A stretch of DNA of 64,000 bases from Aureimonas sp. Leaf324 (GCF_001423245.1 NZ_LMOH01000026.1:181816-245815); one strand, 5' to 3'. Positions 27,212 to 36,721 are shown, numbered from the stretch's first letter. Translations and numbers: made by a program. The notes: generated by a model from the letters alone, not told the origin.

Positions 27212-29002
27212 ATGGACGGAGGCACGGCTCCACAGGAGACGCCGGCGACCACGGTTTCGGTCAAGGCACCCAGCCGCTTCCGCGCCTGGGTCCGCGGCAA
27301 CGAGATCGGACTGGTGATCGTCGCCTGCGTGGTGGGCGTGGTCGCCGGCCTCGTGGTGACCGCGATCGGGCGGGCGGCGCAGGCGCTGCACATGCTCCTG
27401 TTTGCCGCCGACGACGGGCACCTCAGCTCGATGACCGCCCTCGCCTCGCCCTGGCATGCCGCCCTGCCGGCCTGCGGCGGCGCGCTTCTCGGTCTCTGGC
27501 TGTTCGCCACGCGCAAGCGCAAGGCGCGCCCGCTGGTCGACCCCATCGAGGCCAACGCGCTGCACGGCGGTCGCATGTCGATCCGCGACAGCGTGATCGT
27601 GGTGGCGCAGAACCTCGTCTCCAACGGCTTCGGCGCCTCGGTCGGGCTGGAGGCCGCCTATACGCAGATGGCGGGCGGGCTCGCTTCGCGCCTCGGCACC
27701 GCCTTCGAAATGCGGCGCGGGGACCTGCGCATGCTCGTCGGCTGCGGGGCGGCGGGCGCCATCGCCGCCGCCTTCAACGCCCCGCTCACCGGCGCCTTCT
27801 ACGCGTTCGAACTGATCATCGGCACCTATTCGGTCGTCACGCTCGCCCCTGTCGTGGCCGCCGCCCTCTGCGGCACGTTCGTCGCGCAGCTCCTCGGGGC
27901 TGCGCCGTTCCTGATCGAGGTGGGATCGCCCGGGCCGATCACCGCGCTCGACTATCCGCCGGCGATCCTCCTCGCCGTTCTCGCCGCCGGTCTCGGGATC
28001 GCCATCATGAAGGGCGTGACGAGCGTCGAGCGCGGCGTGCGCGGCTCCGGCCTGCCGGCGCCGCTGCGCCCGGTCGCGGGCGGCCTCGTGGTCGGCGCGC
28101 TGGCCCTCGTCACGCCGCAGGTTCTGGCCTCGGGCCACGGCGCGCTGCACCTGCAGCTCGACCTGCCCGCGTCGCTGTCGATGCTGGCGCTCGTCCTCGC
28201 GCTCAAGGCGCTCGCCTCGGCGGTCTCGATCGGCAGCGGCTTTCGCGGCGGCCTGTTCTTCGCCTCGCTGTTCATGGGCGCGCTTCTCGGCAACCTCTTC
28301 GCGGCCGCCGCACCCTGGATCTTCCCCCATACCGCGCTGACGCCCGTCACCTTCGCGATCGTCGGCATGAGCTCGCTTGCCGTCACCATCGTCGGCGGGC
28401 CGATGACGATGACCTTCCTGGCGCTGGAGATGACCGGCGACTTCCCGATCACCGCGCTGGCGCTCGCCACCGTCGTCACCGCCTCGCTGACGGCCCGCAA
28501 GACCTTCGGCTATTCCTTCGCCACCTGGCGCTTCCACCTGCGGGGCGAGAACATCCGCAGCGCCCACGACGTCGGCTGGATCCGCAACCTGACGGTCGGC
28601 CGCATGATGCGCACCGACGTTCGCACCACGGCGCTCGGAACCAGCCTGAAGACCTTCCGGCGCGACTTTCCGCTCGGCTCCGCCCAGCGTGTCGTGGTGA
28701 TCGATGCGACCGGCGCCTATGCCGGCATCGTGCTCGTCGCCGACGCCTATTCCGATGCCGCGACCGACCTCGAGGCGAAGATCGACGATCTCCTGCGCTG
28801 GCGGGACGCCGTGCTCCTGCCGCAGATGAGCGCGCGCGAGGCGGCCGCCCTGTTCGACCGGGCCGAGAGCGAGGCGCTGGCGGTGGTGGACGGGGCGAAG
28901 ACGCGCAACGTCGTCGGCCTCCTGACCGAAAGCCACACGCTGCGCCGCTACAGCGAGGAACTGGACCTCCGGCGCCGCGAGGCGGCCGGCGAGGTTCGAT
29001 GA
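27212..29002 (+). CDS. CLC family chloride channel/transporter with C-terminal CBS-like region
   Basis: A 596-residue membrane protein with the CLC fold (about residues 30-440) followed by a cytoplasmic tail resembling a CBS pair. The gating glutamate region is GASVGLEAAYTQ with Glu147, equivalent to E. coli ClcA Glu148. The segment AAFNAPLTGAFYAFELIIG aligns with AAFNAPLAGILFIIEEMR, and the internal proton glutamate (Glu203) is Leu here. The first anion-site motif GSGIP is not recognisable (LVDPIEANAL occupies the place), while GSGFRGGLFFASLF replaces the GGFMP-like motif. It is therefore a divergent CLC, likely different in ion coupling or selectivity. Its own gene, 94 bp after fdsD. Confidence 0.85.
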   Translation: MDGGTAPQETPATTVSVKAPSRFRAWVRGNEIGLVIVACVVGVVAGLVVTAIGRAAQALHMLLFAADDGHLSSMTALASPWHAALPACGGALLGLWLFATRKRKARPLVDPIEANALHGGRMSIRDSVIVVAQNLVSNGFGASVGLEAAYTQMAGGLASRLGTAFEMRRGDLRMLVGCGAAGAIAAAFNAPLTGAFYAFELIIGTYSVVTLAPVVAAALCGTFVAQLLGAAPFLIEVGSPGPITALDYPPAILLAVLAAGLGIAIMKGVTSVERGVRGSGLPAPLRPVAGGLVVGALALVTPQVLASGHGALHLQLDLPASLSMLALVLALKALASAVSIGSGFRGGLFFASLFMGALLGNLFAAAAPWIFPHTALTPVTFAIVGMSSLAVTIVGGPMTMTFLALEMTGDFPITALALATVVTASLTARKTFGYSFATWRFHLRGENIRSAHDVGWIRNLTVGRMMRTDVRTTALGTSLKTFRRDFPLGSAQRVVVIDATGAYAGIVLVADAYSDAATDLEAKIDDLLRWRDAVLLPQMSAREAAALFDRAESEALAVVDGAKTRNVVGLLTESHTLRRYSEELDLRRREAAGEVR

Positions 29003-29102
29003 GCCGGACGATCGGGCCTGCCGTCATGGCAAGTCGGAACGTCTCTGGTATGGAACGCGTGCGGCCGGTCGCCGCAGCGTGGGTGAAGAAGGAATCAGGG
29101 TC

Positions 29103-30611
29103 TTGGATGCAGTGAACGAGGCGACCGCCGGAGCGGCCCCGACGATCCTGGAGACCGGGCGCAACTGCATGGCGATCGACCGGGCCGACCGCCTTTCGGT
29201 GATCGTCGATGCCGACGACTATTTCCGCTTCGCCCGGCAGGCGATGACGGCGGCCCGCCGGCGCATCATGCTGGTCGGCTGGGATTTCGACGGCCGCATC
29301 GTGCTCGGCCACGAGCCGGGCACGGAGGGGCCGGAGAAACTCGGCGACTTCATGCTGTGGCTGGTGGAGCGCAATCCCGAGCTCGAGATCTTCCTGCTGC
29401 GGTGGGACGTCGGCGCGCTGAAGACGCTCATGCGCGGCTCGACCTTCTTCACGCTCCTGAAATGGATGGCGCATCCGCGCATCCACACCAAGCTCGACGG
29501 CGCCCATCCGACGGGCTCCTCGCACCACCAGAAGATCGTGGTGATCGACGACGCCCTCGCCTTCTGCGGCGGCATCGACATGACCGCCGACCGCTGGGAC
29601 ACGCGGGCCCATGCCTTCGAGGACGAACGCCGCCGCCGCCCCTTCACGCGCCGCCGCTACAAGCCCTGGCACGACGCCTCGACCGCGCTGACCGGCCCGG
29701 CCGCAGCCCGGCTCGGCGAGATCTGCCGGCAGCGCTGGCTGACCGCCGGCGGCGCTCCCGATCCCCAGGCCATCGAGGGCATTCCGGCGACCTGGCCGGA
29801 CGGACTGTGGACGACGTTCCGCGACCTCCACGTCGCCGTGTCGCGTTCGGCGCCCGAACTCGGCGACCGCGACGCGGTGCGCGAGATCGAGGAGCTCTAC
29901 GTCGACCAGATCCGTGCCGCGCGCCGCGTCGTCTATGCCGAAAGCCAGTATTTCGCCTCGCGGCGCATCGCCGAGGCCATCGCGCACCGGCTGGAGGAGC
30001 CGGACGGCCCCGAGATCGTCGTGGTCAACCCGGTCTCGGCGCAGGGGTGGCTGGAGCCGATCGCCATGGACACGGCCCGCGCGCGGCTCGTCGAGACACT
30101 TCGGCGGCTCGACCGTCACGGCCGCTTCCGCATGTACCATCCGGTGAACGAGGGCGGCGAGGCGATCTACGTCCACGCCAAGATCCTCGTCGTCGACGAC
30201 CGGTTCCTGCGCGTCGGCTCGTCCAACATGAACAACCGCTCGATGCGGCTCGACACCGAATGCGACGTGACGGTGGACGAGGCGCTCGCGCCGGACGGTG
30301 CCGCCGGGTCGATCGTCGACATCCGCAACGATCTTCTGGCCGAACATCTCGGCTGCAGACCCGACGAGGTGTCGGGGGCGCTGGCGACGAAGGGGTCCCT
30401 GATCGCCGCGATCGAGGCGCTGCGCGGTCCCGGCCGCTCGCTCGTCCCCTACGAGGCGCCCGAACTCAACGACGTCGAGGCGTGGCTCGCCGACAACAAG
30501 ATCCTCGATCCCGAGGGGCCGTCCGAAATGTTCGAGCCCCTCAGCCGACGCCGCAACCTGATCGGGCGCCTGAAGCGCCGGATCAAAGAGCATCGGCGAA
30601 AGGCGCGCTAG
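29103..30611 (+). CDS. Phospholipase D-like / cardiolipin synthase-like protein
   Basis: A roughly 500-residue protein with two PLD catalytic motifs: SSHHQKIVVIDD with FCGG and VHAKILVVDD with GSSNMNNRSM, each H-x-K-x4-D. This pair forms one active site for phosphatidyl transfer or hydrolysis. No clear signal peptide or N-terminal membrane anchor is seen, unlike classic ClsA, so it may be a cytoplasmic or peripheral PLD. The C-terminus is very basic (RLKRRIKEHRRKAR), which could bind membranes. Start is uncertain: TTG at 29103 follows AAGAAGGAA at 9 nt and is used here; GTG at 29079 (no ribosome-binding site) or GTG at 29112 are alternatives. Confidence 0.8.
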   Translation: MDAVNEATAGAAPTILETGRNCMAIDRADRLSVIVDADDYFRFARQAMTAARRRIMLVGWDFDGRIVLGHEPGTEGPEKLGDFMLWLVERNPELEIFLLRWDVGALKTLMRGSTFFTLLKWMAHPRIHTKLDGAHPTGSSHHQKIVVIDDALAFCGGIDMTADRWDTRAHAFEDERRRRPFTRRRYKPWHDASTALTGPAAARLGEICRQRWLTAGGAPDPQAIEGIPATWPDGLWTTFRDLHVAVSRSAPELGDRDAVREIEELYVDQIRAARRVVYAESQYFASRRIAEAIAHRLEEPDGPEIVVVNPVSAQGWLEPIAMDTARARLVETLRRLDRHGRFRMYHPVNEGGEAIYVHAKILVVDDRFLRVGSSNMNNRSMRLDTECDVTVDEALAPDGAAGSIVDIRNDLLAEHLGCRPDEVSGALATKGSLIAAIEALRGPGRSLVPYEAPELNDVEAWLADNKILDPEGPSEMFEPLSRRRNLIGRLKRRIKEHRRKAR

Positions 30612-30624
30612 CGCAAGGGCCCGG

Positions 30625-31317
30625 TCAGTCCCGGATCGCCATGATCGACTTGTTGAGCCCGGCGACGCGCTCCATCTCGATCCGCGATCCCGGAAACAGC
30701 GTGCGCATCATGCGGGCATCGAGGAGCCGGATATCGCGCACGTTGCTCCAGGCCTCTTCGGCGCTGCGGGCGCGCGGGAAGAAGCCGAGGTTGAAGTGGC
30801 GCGTCAGCGCGGCGCGCAGGGCGAGCGGCAGGTACTGGAAGCCGACGACGCGGAAGTGCGGCTCGAGCGGAAACCAGTAGTTCGGCGTCTGGATGAAGTG
30901 GCGCGTCCCGAGCCGATGCACGGTGCGCGAGAAGGCGACCATCGCGTCCCAGTCGCCGACATGCTCGATGACCGAATTCGAATGGACGAGATCGAACCGC
31001 TCGCCCTCGAAGAGCGCCGGATCGCACGCGTTGCCGAAATGGTTGCGGAACATCGCGCCCGTCGGCTCGGGGGCCGCCTCGTTGTTGACGAGGGTGATCG
31101 AGATCCGCCCGGCATGGCGGGCCAGAAGGTCGGCTCCGATCTTCCAGTAGGTCTCGGTGCCGCCGAGGTCGAGGATCTCGATCTCGCGCCGTGTCGCGAG
31201 CGCCGCCTCGATCAGGGCCGCGACCTCAGCGAATCGGCGCGCCCGGAAGCGGAACTCCAGGCTCTCGGGGTTGGACAGAGGGTTCGGCTTGACCCAGTCG
31301 TCGGCAGCAATTGTCAT
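30625..31317 (-). CDS. Class I SAM-dependent methyltransferase
   Basis: A 230-residue protein with a Rossmann methyltransferase fold: SAM motif I is IEILDLGGTETYW near residue 48, followed by an acidic loop and the motif IV-like DLVHSNSVIEHVGDWD. The C-terminal part HFIQTPNYWFPLEPHFRV occurs in methyltransferases of surface-glycan and lipid clusters, but the acceptor is unknown. Tail to tail with the PLD-like gene (13 bp apart) and divergent from the chemotaxis receptor across a region with a CtrA box. Confidence 0.75.
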   Translation of the reverse strand: MTIAADDWVKPNPLSNPESLEFRFRARRFAEVAALIEAALATRREIEILDLGGTETYWKIGADLLARHAGRISITLVNNEAAPEPTGAMFRNHFGNACDPALFEGERFDLVHSNSVIEHVGDWDAMVAFSRTVHRLGTRHFIQTPNYWFPLEPHFRVVGFQYLPLALRAALTRHFNLGFFPRARSAEEAWSNVRDIRLLDARMMRTLFPGSRIEMERVAGLNKSIMAIRD

Positions 31318-31342
31318 AACGGCACCTCGCCTTTTCGTGAGG

Positions 31343-31357
31343 TTAAACTGCCGTTAA
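31343..31357. promoter_or_regulatory. Consensus CtrA box (TTAA-N7-TTAA)
   Basis: TTAA at 31343-31346 and TTAA at 31354-31357 flank exactly 7 bp in the AT-rich divergent region between the methyltransferase and the chemotaxis receptor. A second pair TTAA-N6-TTAA occurs at 31468-31481. The cell-cycle regulator CtrA binds TTAA-N7-TTAA and controls motility genes in many alphaproteobacteria. Confidence 0.6.
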
Positions 31358-31526
31358 TTCATCGCCAGTCAATATTCCTTAACGTTTCATGCCCGAACGA
31401 AGTTAATCCTAGAATTTTATGCGAATTATTCCCATGGCCACGATAGTATCCGCCGGACAATCAATTTTTAAGCGATCTTAAGAGGGACTATCTAGGTTGC
31501 GGCCGACGTCATCGGGAGAGCCTGAC

Positions 31527-33236
31527 ATGAGTGGCCTGTTCGCCTCGGAAGCCGACCGCATCCTCTCGGCTCTCGACATGTCGATGGCGATCATCGAATT
31601 CGATCTCGACGGCAAGATCCTCAGGGCCAACCGCAACTTCTGCGACCTGATGGGCTACACCGAGAGCGAGATCGTCGGGCGCCCGCACAGCCTCTTCGTC
31701 GAACCTACCCACGCCGCCTCGCCGGAATACGCCGCCTTCTGGGCGAAGCTGCGCCGCGGCGAGTTCGAGTGCGACGAGTTCCGCCGCCTCGCCAAAGGGG
31801 GCCGCGAGGTCTTCATCCGTGGCAACTACAACCCGATCCTCAACCGCGCGGGAAAGCCGGTCAAGATCGTCAAGTTCGCCAACGACATCACGGCGACGAA
31901 GCAGCGCCAGATCGACAGCGCCGCGCGGATCGCCGCGCTCGACCGCTCGCAGGCCATCATCGAATTCACGTTGGACGGCGAGATCATCACGGCCAACGCG
32001 GCGTTCCTGAAGGCGCTCGGCTATCGCCTCGAGGAGATCGTCGGCCGCCACCACAGCCTGTTCGTGGACCGGGCGGAAGCCGCCTCCGCCGACTATGCCG
32101 ACTTCTGGGCCCGGCTGCGGGGCGGCGAGTTCGTGTCCGGCGAGTTCCGGCGCGTGGCCAAGGACGGGCAGGACGTCTTCATTCAGGCGTCCTACAACCC
32201 GGTGCTCGGCCTCGACGGCAAGGTCGCCAAGATCGTGAAGTTCGCCTCCGACGTCAGCGGGCGCGTGCGCGCGGTCAAGACCCTCGGAGGCGCCCTCGCG
32301 ACGCTCGCCGCGGGCGATCTCAACCGCCGGATCGATACGCCCTTCACGCCAGCGCTCGATCCCATCCGCGACAGCTTCAACGCGTCGGTGGAAACGCTCG
32401 GCACCGCCATGCTGGCCATCTCGCGCAACGGCGCCTCGATCCAGGCGAATGCGGACGGCATCCGCGTCGCCTCCGATGATCTCGCCCGCCGCACCGAGCA
32501 GGATGCCTCGGCGGTGGAAGAGATCTCGACGGCGCTGTCGGCGATGAACGCGGGGATGCGGATCGCCAGCCGCAAGGCCGAGGAAGCAGGGGAACTCGTC
32601 GCCCGCACGCGCCGCGAGGCGGAGCAGTCCGGCTCGATCGTCGGTGTCGCGGTGGACGCCATGGGCAAGATCCAGGGATCGTCCGACCGCATCGGCTCGA
32701 TTATCGGGGTGATCGACGAGATCGCCTTCCAGACGAACCTTCTGGCGTTGAACGCCGGCGTCGAGGCCGCGCGCGCCGGCGAAGCCGGCCGGGGCTTTGC
32801 CGTGGTGGCCCAGGAGGTCCGCGGTCTCGCCCAGCGCTCGGCGGAGGCCGCCAAGGAGATCAAGGGACTGATCTCGACCTCGCGCGACCAGGTCGCCGAG
32901 GGCGTGGATCTCGTGGGTCGGGCCGGCGTGTCGCTTCGCAGCATCGTCGAGAAGTTCGCCGAGGTGAACGACCATGTCGGCGTCATCGTCGACGCCGTGC
33001 GCAATCAGGCGCAGGGTCTGGACGAGGTCAACACCGGCGTCGGAACGCTCGACCGCTCGATCCAGCGCAACGCGGCGATGGTCGAGGAGTCGGCGGCCGC
33101 CTGCGCCGAACTCTCCGGCGAAGTCGGATCGCTGAACGAGATGATCGGCCGCTTCGAGCTGGCGAAGGCACGCGGCGGCACGCGCCGGGGCTCGCCGGTC
33201 CACGCCCTGCACGCGCGGATCGCCAGCGGCTTCTGA
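31527..33236 (+). CDS. Soluble methyl-accepting chemotaxis protein with two PAS domains
   Basis: A 569-residue cytoplasmic receptor; no membrane segment is seen. Two near-duplicate PAS domains (about residues 15-130 and 140-250) share the wording DLDGKILRANRNF / TLDGEIITANAAF and EIVGRPHSLFV / EIVGRHHSLFV, of the Aer/PAS-3 type that may hold heme or flavin. A short HAMP-like linker (GGALATLAAGDLNRRIDTPF) leads to the signalling domain with the CheA/CheW-binding tip DEIAFQTNLLALNAGVEAAR. The ATG at 31527 follows GGGAGAG. Signal and cofactor are unknown. Expression is probably under CtrA. Confidence 0.9.
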   Translation: MSGLFASEADRILSALDMSMAIIEFDLDGKILRANRNFCDLMGYTESEIVGRPHSLFVEPTHAASPEYAAFWAKLRRGEFECDEFRRLAKGGREVFIRGNYNPILNRAGKPVKIVKFANDITATKQRQIDSAARIAALDRSQAIIEFTLDGEIITANAAFLKALGYRLEEIVGRHHSLFVDRAEAASADYADFWARLRGGEFVSGEFRRVAKDGQDVFIQASYNPVLGLDGKVAKIVKFASDVSGRVRAVKTLGGALATLAAGDLNRRIDTPFTPALDPIRDSFNASVETLGTAMLAISRNGASIQANADGIRVASDDLARRTEQDASAVEEISTALSAMNAGMRIASRKAEEAGELVARTRREAEQSGSIVGVAVDAMGKIQGSSDRIGSIIGVIDEIAFQTNLLALNAGVEAARAGEAGRGFAVVAQEVRGLAQRSAEAAKEIKGLISTSRDQVAEGVDLVGRAGVSLRSIVEKFAEVNDHVGVIVDAVRNQAQGLDEVNTGVGTLDRSIQRNAAMVEESAAACAELSGEVGSLNEMIGRFELAKARGGTRRGSPVHALHARIASGF

Positions 33237-33245
33237 CGCCGGCGG

Positions 33246-34955
33246 TCAGTCCACCGGGAGGTCGATCGTGCAGCGGACGCCGCGCGGACCGATCTCGTAG
33301 CTGGTCCTCGCCTTCAGCTGATAGGGCAGCGCCTTTTCGATGAGCTCGCGCCCGTAGCCGCCCCCAACGGCGGGCGGCGCCGGCGGGCGCTCAGGGCCGC
33401 TCTCGATCCAGTCGACGACGAGCCGGCGTGGGCCGTCTTCGGCTCCCGACAGGCGCCAATGCACCGCCAGCCGCCCCTCGTCCTGCGACAGGGCCCCGTA
33501 TTTCACCGCATTGGTCGCCAGCTCGTGGATCGCGAGCGCGAAGGTCTGGACGCTCGCCGAGCGCAGGCGCACCCCGTCCGGCCCGTCGAGGATGACCCGC
33601 GCGTCGCCGTGCGGATCGAGGAAGCCGCGCGCCTCGAGCTCGGCCCGGATCAGCGCGTCGAAGGTGACGCGCTGGCCGCGATCGAGCTGCGACAGGAGCC
33701 CGTTGATGCGCGACAGCGCCAGGAGCCGCTCGCGCAGGCGCGGCAGGAATTCCTCCAGCGAGGCCGCGCTGCGCGCCGTGCGCTCGGCGACCGAGGCGAC
33801 GACGCCGAGGAGGTTGCGCGTGCGGTGCTGCAGTTCGGCGAGCAGCACCTCCTGCCGTCCGCGAAGCTGGTGGAGATCGTCGACATCGGTCGAGGTGCCG
33901 ATCCACTCCGCCACGCCCCCCCGTTCATCGAGAACCGGCAGCGCCCGCGCCTGAAACCAGCGCTCCGACGATTCGGCGCCGCCGCGGATCCGGATTTCGG
34001 CCCGGAATTCGCCGCGGGCCCCTGCCTCTCGCCAGGCGGCGAGGACGCTGGGACGGTCGTCGGGGTGCACGGCCTTCAGCCAGCCGAAGCCGCTCGCCTC
34101 CGCCATCGTCTGGCCGGTGTAGGTCGTCCATTGCGGGCTGACCCAGGTCCAACGGCCGACCGCGCTGGCCCGCCAGACGAGCTGGGGCATGCCCTGCACC
34201 AGGGTCGTCAGCCGGCGCTCGCTCGCCGACAGCCGCTCCTCGGCCTGCCGGCGCGGCAGGATATCGCGGAACATCACCGCGAGCCGCGTCCCGCCGGTGC
34301 GCTCGATCGGTGTGGCGTAGACCTCGTAATACCGGGGCGGGGCCTCCTGAACCTCCTCGAACCGCTCCGCCCGCCCGCTCTTGGCGATCCGGCCATAGGT
34401 CTCGAGCCATTTGCGCGGCAGGTCCGGCACCAGCTCGTAGGCAGTGCGCCCGGCCGCGTCGCTGATCCCGCTCTGGCGCTCGAAGGCCGAGTTGACCGTG
34501 AGGAACCGATAGTCGGCGGGCCGCCCGTCCGCGCCGGGCATCAGCTCGATCGTGCAGAACCCGTCGTCGATCGTCTCGATCAGGCGGCTGTGCGCTTCCG
34601 CCTGCCGCTCCTCGCCCGACATGCGCCGCGCGACGCCATGCCAGCCTCCGTCGGAGGCCGGCGCGAGGCGCAGTTGGAGGAGATCGTCGGGTGCGCCGCC
34701 GATCCGAAGCCGGAGCGCGCCTTCGACCGGCGCCCGCGCGGCGCGCGCCTCGCTCCAGAGGCGCTCGGCCAGGGGCCGGTCCTGCGGCTCCACGCAATCG
34801 GTAAAGGGCCGCCCCACCCATGCCGGAGCTTGGGCACAAAGGGATGCCAGCGGACCTCCGGCGATCACCACACCCTCCCGGTCCATCCGCCAGAGGCAGT
34901 CGGCGAAGCCGGCAAGAAGAGCCGGCGGCAGCTCGTCGAAAGGCTCGGAAACCAT
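33246..34955 (-). CDS. PAS-domain sensor histidine kinase, HWE family
   Basis: A 569-residue soluble kinase with three PAS-like regions (about residues 15-110, 125-235 and 245-360; the last has WRASAVGRWTWVSPQWTTYTG). The phospho-acceptor is His377 in LLAELQHRTRNLLG, the hallmark of HWE/HisKA_2 kinases, and the ATP site carries ALAIHELATNAVKYGALS. HWE kinases in rhizobia and Brucella often sense light, redox or general stress. It is divergent from a single-domain receiver gene and is probably its partner. No membrane segment. Start at 34955 gives MVSEPFDELPP. Confidence 0.88.
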   Translation of the reverse strand: MVSEPFDELPPALLAGFADCLWRMDREGVVIAGGPLASLCAQAPAWVGRPFTDCVEPQDRPLAERLWSEARAARAPVEGALRLRIGGAPDDLLQLRLAPASDGGWHGVARRMSGEERQAEAHSRLIETIDDGFCTIELMPGADGRPADYRFLTVNSAFERQSGISDAAGRTAYELVPDLPRKWLETYGRIAKSGRAERFEEVQEAPPRYYEVYATPIERTGGTRLAVMFRDILPRRQAEERLSASERRLTTLVQGMPQLVWRASAVGRWTWVSPQWTTYTGQTMAEASGFGWLKAVHPDDRPSVLAAWREAGARGEFRAEIRIRGGAESSERWFQARALPVLDERGGVAEWIGTSTDVDDLHQLRGRQEVLLAELQHRTRNLLGVVASVAERTARSAASLEEFLPRLRERLLALSRINGLLSQLDRGQRVTFDALIRAELEARGFLDPHGDARVILDGPDGVRLRSASVQTFALAIHELATNAVKYGALSQDEGRLAVHWRLSGAEDGPRRLVVDWIESGPERPPAPPAVGGGYGRELIEKALPYQLKARTSYEIGPRGVRCTIDLPVD

Positions 34956-35170
34956 CCCGGACTGTCCTTGCGCCCATCCGTCCTGCCGGGCGATCTAACG
35001 ATCGGCGGCGCCGGCGCACAAGCCCGAACCCTCGGCCCGCCCCCATCCAACCCATGGGCGCGGCGCCCTCTTCGGTAGTCGGGACGGCTTTCTTACCGGC
35101 AATTCATTCGCCAAGCGGTTGTGAAGCCCTTACATCACGGGCGAAAGATCGCGCGCGAGCGGAATGCGCC

Positions 35171-35545
35171 ATGTTCACAGCCTGTGCCTTCGAAGTGTCC
35201 GGTCAGCGCGTCCTGATCGTGGAAGACGAATATTTCGCCGCAGAAGCGATGACGGCCGCAGTGAGGAGCGGAGGCGGCGAAGTCGTCGGCCCGGTGGCGA
35301 GCGTCGAGGACGCGCTGAAGCTTCTGGAGGGCGGCGAGCACCTGGACGCGGCGATCCTCGACGTCAATCTCGCGGGCGACAAGGTCTTCCCCGTCGCCCA
35401 CGCCCTTCGCCTCCATGCGGTGCCGATCGTCTTCGTCACCGGCTATGACGACTGGATCATCCCCCAGGAATACGACGACGTGCCGGTGTTCCGGAAACCG
35501 GCCGACCCGGACAACGTGGTGCGCCTCCTGTTCGAGCGCGGCTGA
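35171..35545 (+). CDS. Single-domain response regulator
   Basis: A 124-residue receiver with no output domain: acidic pair in VLIVEDEYFAAEAM, phospho-acceptor Asp64 in AILDVNLAGDKVFP, TGYDD as the switch Thr region and the conserved Lys in VFRKPAD. The wording is typical of receivers encoded beside HWE kinases. The ATG at 35171 is used; the open frame runs back to 34820 but enters the divergent promoter. Such stand-alone receivers act by protein contact or as phosphate sinks; target unknown. Divergent from the kinase across 215 bp. Confidence 0.85.
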   Translation: MFTACAFEVSGQRVLIVEDEYFAAEAMTAAVRSGGGEVVGPVASVEDALKLLEGGEHLDAAILDVNLAGDKVFPVAHALRLHAVPIVFVTGYDDWIIPQEYDDVPVFRKPADPDNVVRLLFERG

Positions 35546-35554
35546 GGCGGCCCG

Positions 35555-36721
35555 TCAGTCGAGGGTCGAGAGGATCGCGTGGCCCGCGCGCACGCGCGCC
35601 TCGTTCGGCCAGTTGCGGTTGGCCAGGAACACGACGCCGATCCGCCGCTCCGGCACGAAGGCCGCATAGGCGCCGAACCCGCGCGTCGAGCCGGTCTTGT
35701 TGAAGAGGACCGCGCCCTGCGGCTCCTGCGGCGGGTCGAGCCGCGTCGCGGCCTGCGGCTTCAGCGCCATGTCGGCGGAATTGCCGGAGACCAGCGTCTC
35801 GACATCGACGGGATAGGGATACTGCTCCCAGCCGAGCCCCTGCACCATCGGGCCGACCCGGAAATGTCCGAGATGGGTCGCCTCGACGCCGGCGCGAAGC
35901 GGGGCGGCGAGCGAGGACGGGTCGATCTCGACCTCCAGAAAGCGCGCCATGTCGGCGGCCGAGGACTTCAGACCGTAGGCCGGGCCGTCGAGCGCGCCGG
36001 GCGACACGCGGATCGCCTCGCCACTCGGCGCGGTGCCATAGGCATAACGCGCCATCTCGCTTTCCGGCACCGTCAGGAACGTGCTCCGGAGGCCGAGGGC
36101 GGGCAGGATGTCGCGCGTCATCGCCGTCTCGAAGCCCGGTCCCATGGCCCGGCCCGCCAGTTCGCCGAAAAGACCGATCGAGGGGTTGGAATAGCGCCGC
36201 ACGGCGCCCGGCTCGACCTCGGGCCGGAAGGCCTGGAAATATCGCAGGATGCCGTCCGCACCCGACACGTCGTCGGGAAACTGCAAGGGCAGACCGGCGG
36301 CCGTGTAGGTCGCGAGGTCGAGAAGCGTCGCGCGGCCGAGCGGGTGTCCTGCAAGAGCCGGCTCGTAGCGCTCGGCCGGGTCGGCGAGCGACAGGCGCCC
36401 TTCGGCCTCGGCCGCGGCGCCGAGCGTCGCGGTGAAGGTCTTGGACAGGGAGCCGAGCTCGAACAGCGTGTCCGCCGTCACCGGCTTGCCGCCCGACGGC
36501 GCATCGACACCGAAATTGAAATGATGGCGCCGTCCGTTCTCGATCACGACGACGGCCATGCCGGGAATGGCCGCCTCGCGCATGACGGGCTCGATGACGG
36601 ACCGGACCTGGCGCTCGACAGCCGCCGGATCGGCCGCCTCGGCGCTCAGTGAGCTGCAGGCGAGACAGGCCGTCAGGGCAAGGCCCGCGACGAGGGATCG
36701 AAGGGTCGGGGTGGCGTACAT
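35555..36721 (-). CDS. ampC: Class C beta-lactamase (AmpC family)
   Basis: A 388-residue secreted serine beta-lactamase. A signal peptide is seen (SLVAGLALTACLACSSLSAEA). All class C motifs are present at normal spacing: Ser91-Leu-Ser-Lys94 in LGSLSKTFTA, Tyr177-Ser-Asn179 in RRYSNPS, and Lys342-Thr-Gly344 in LFNKTGSTRGFGAYAAFVP. It is divergent from an AmpR-type regulator, the standard inducible arrangement in which cell-wall recycling products switch AmpR from repressor to activator. Function as an actual beta-lactamase is therefore well supported, although the hydrolysis spectrum cannot be read. Confidence 0.92.
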   Translation of the reverse strand: MYATPTLRSLVAGLALTACLACSSLSAEAADPAAVERQVRSVIEPVMREAAIPGMAVVVIENGRRHHFNFGVDAPSGGKPVTADTLFELGSLSKTFTATLGAAAEAEGRLSLADPAERYEPALAGHPLGRATLLDLATYTAAGLPLQFPDDVSGADGILRYFQAFRPEVEPGAVRRYSNPSIGLFGELAGRAMGPGFETAMTRDILPALGLRSTFLTVPESEMARYAYGTAPSGEAIRVSPGALDGPAYGLKSSAADMARFLEVEIDPSSLAAPLRAGVEATHLGHFRVGPMVQGLGWEQYPYPVDVETLVSGNSADMALKPQAATRLDPPQEPQGAVLFNKTGSTRGFGAYAAFVPERRIGVVFLANRNWPNEARVRAGHAILSTLD

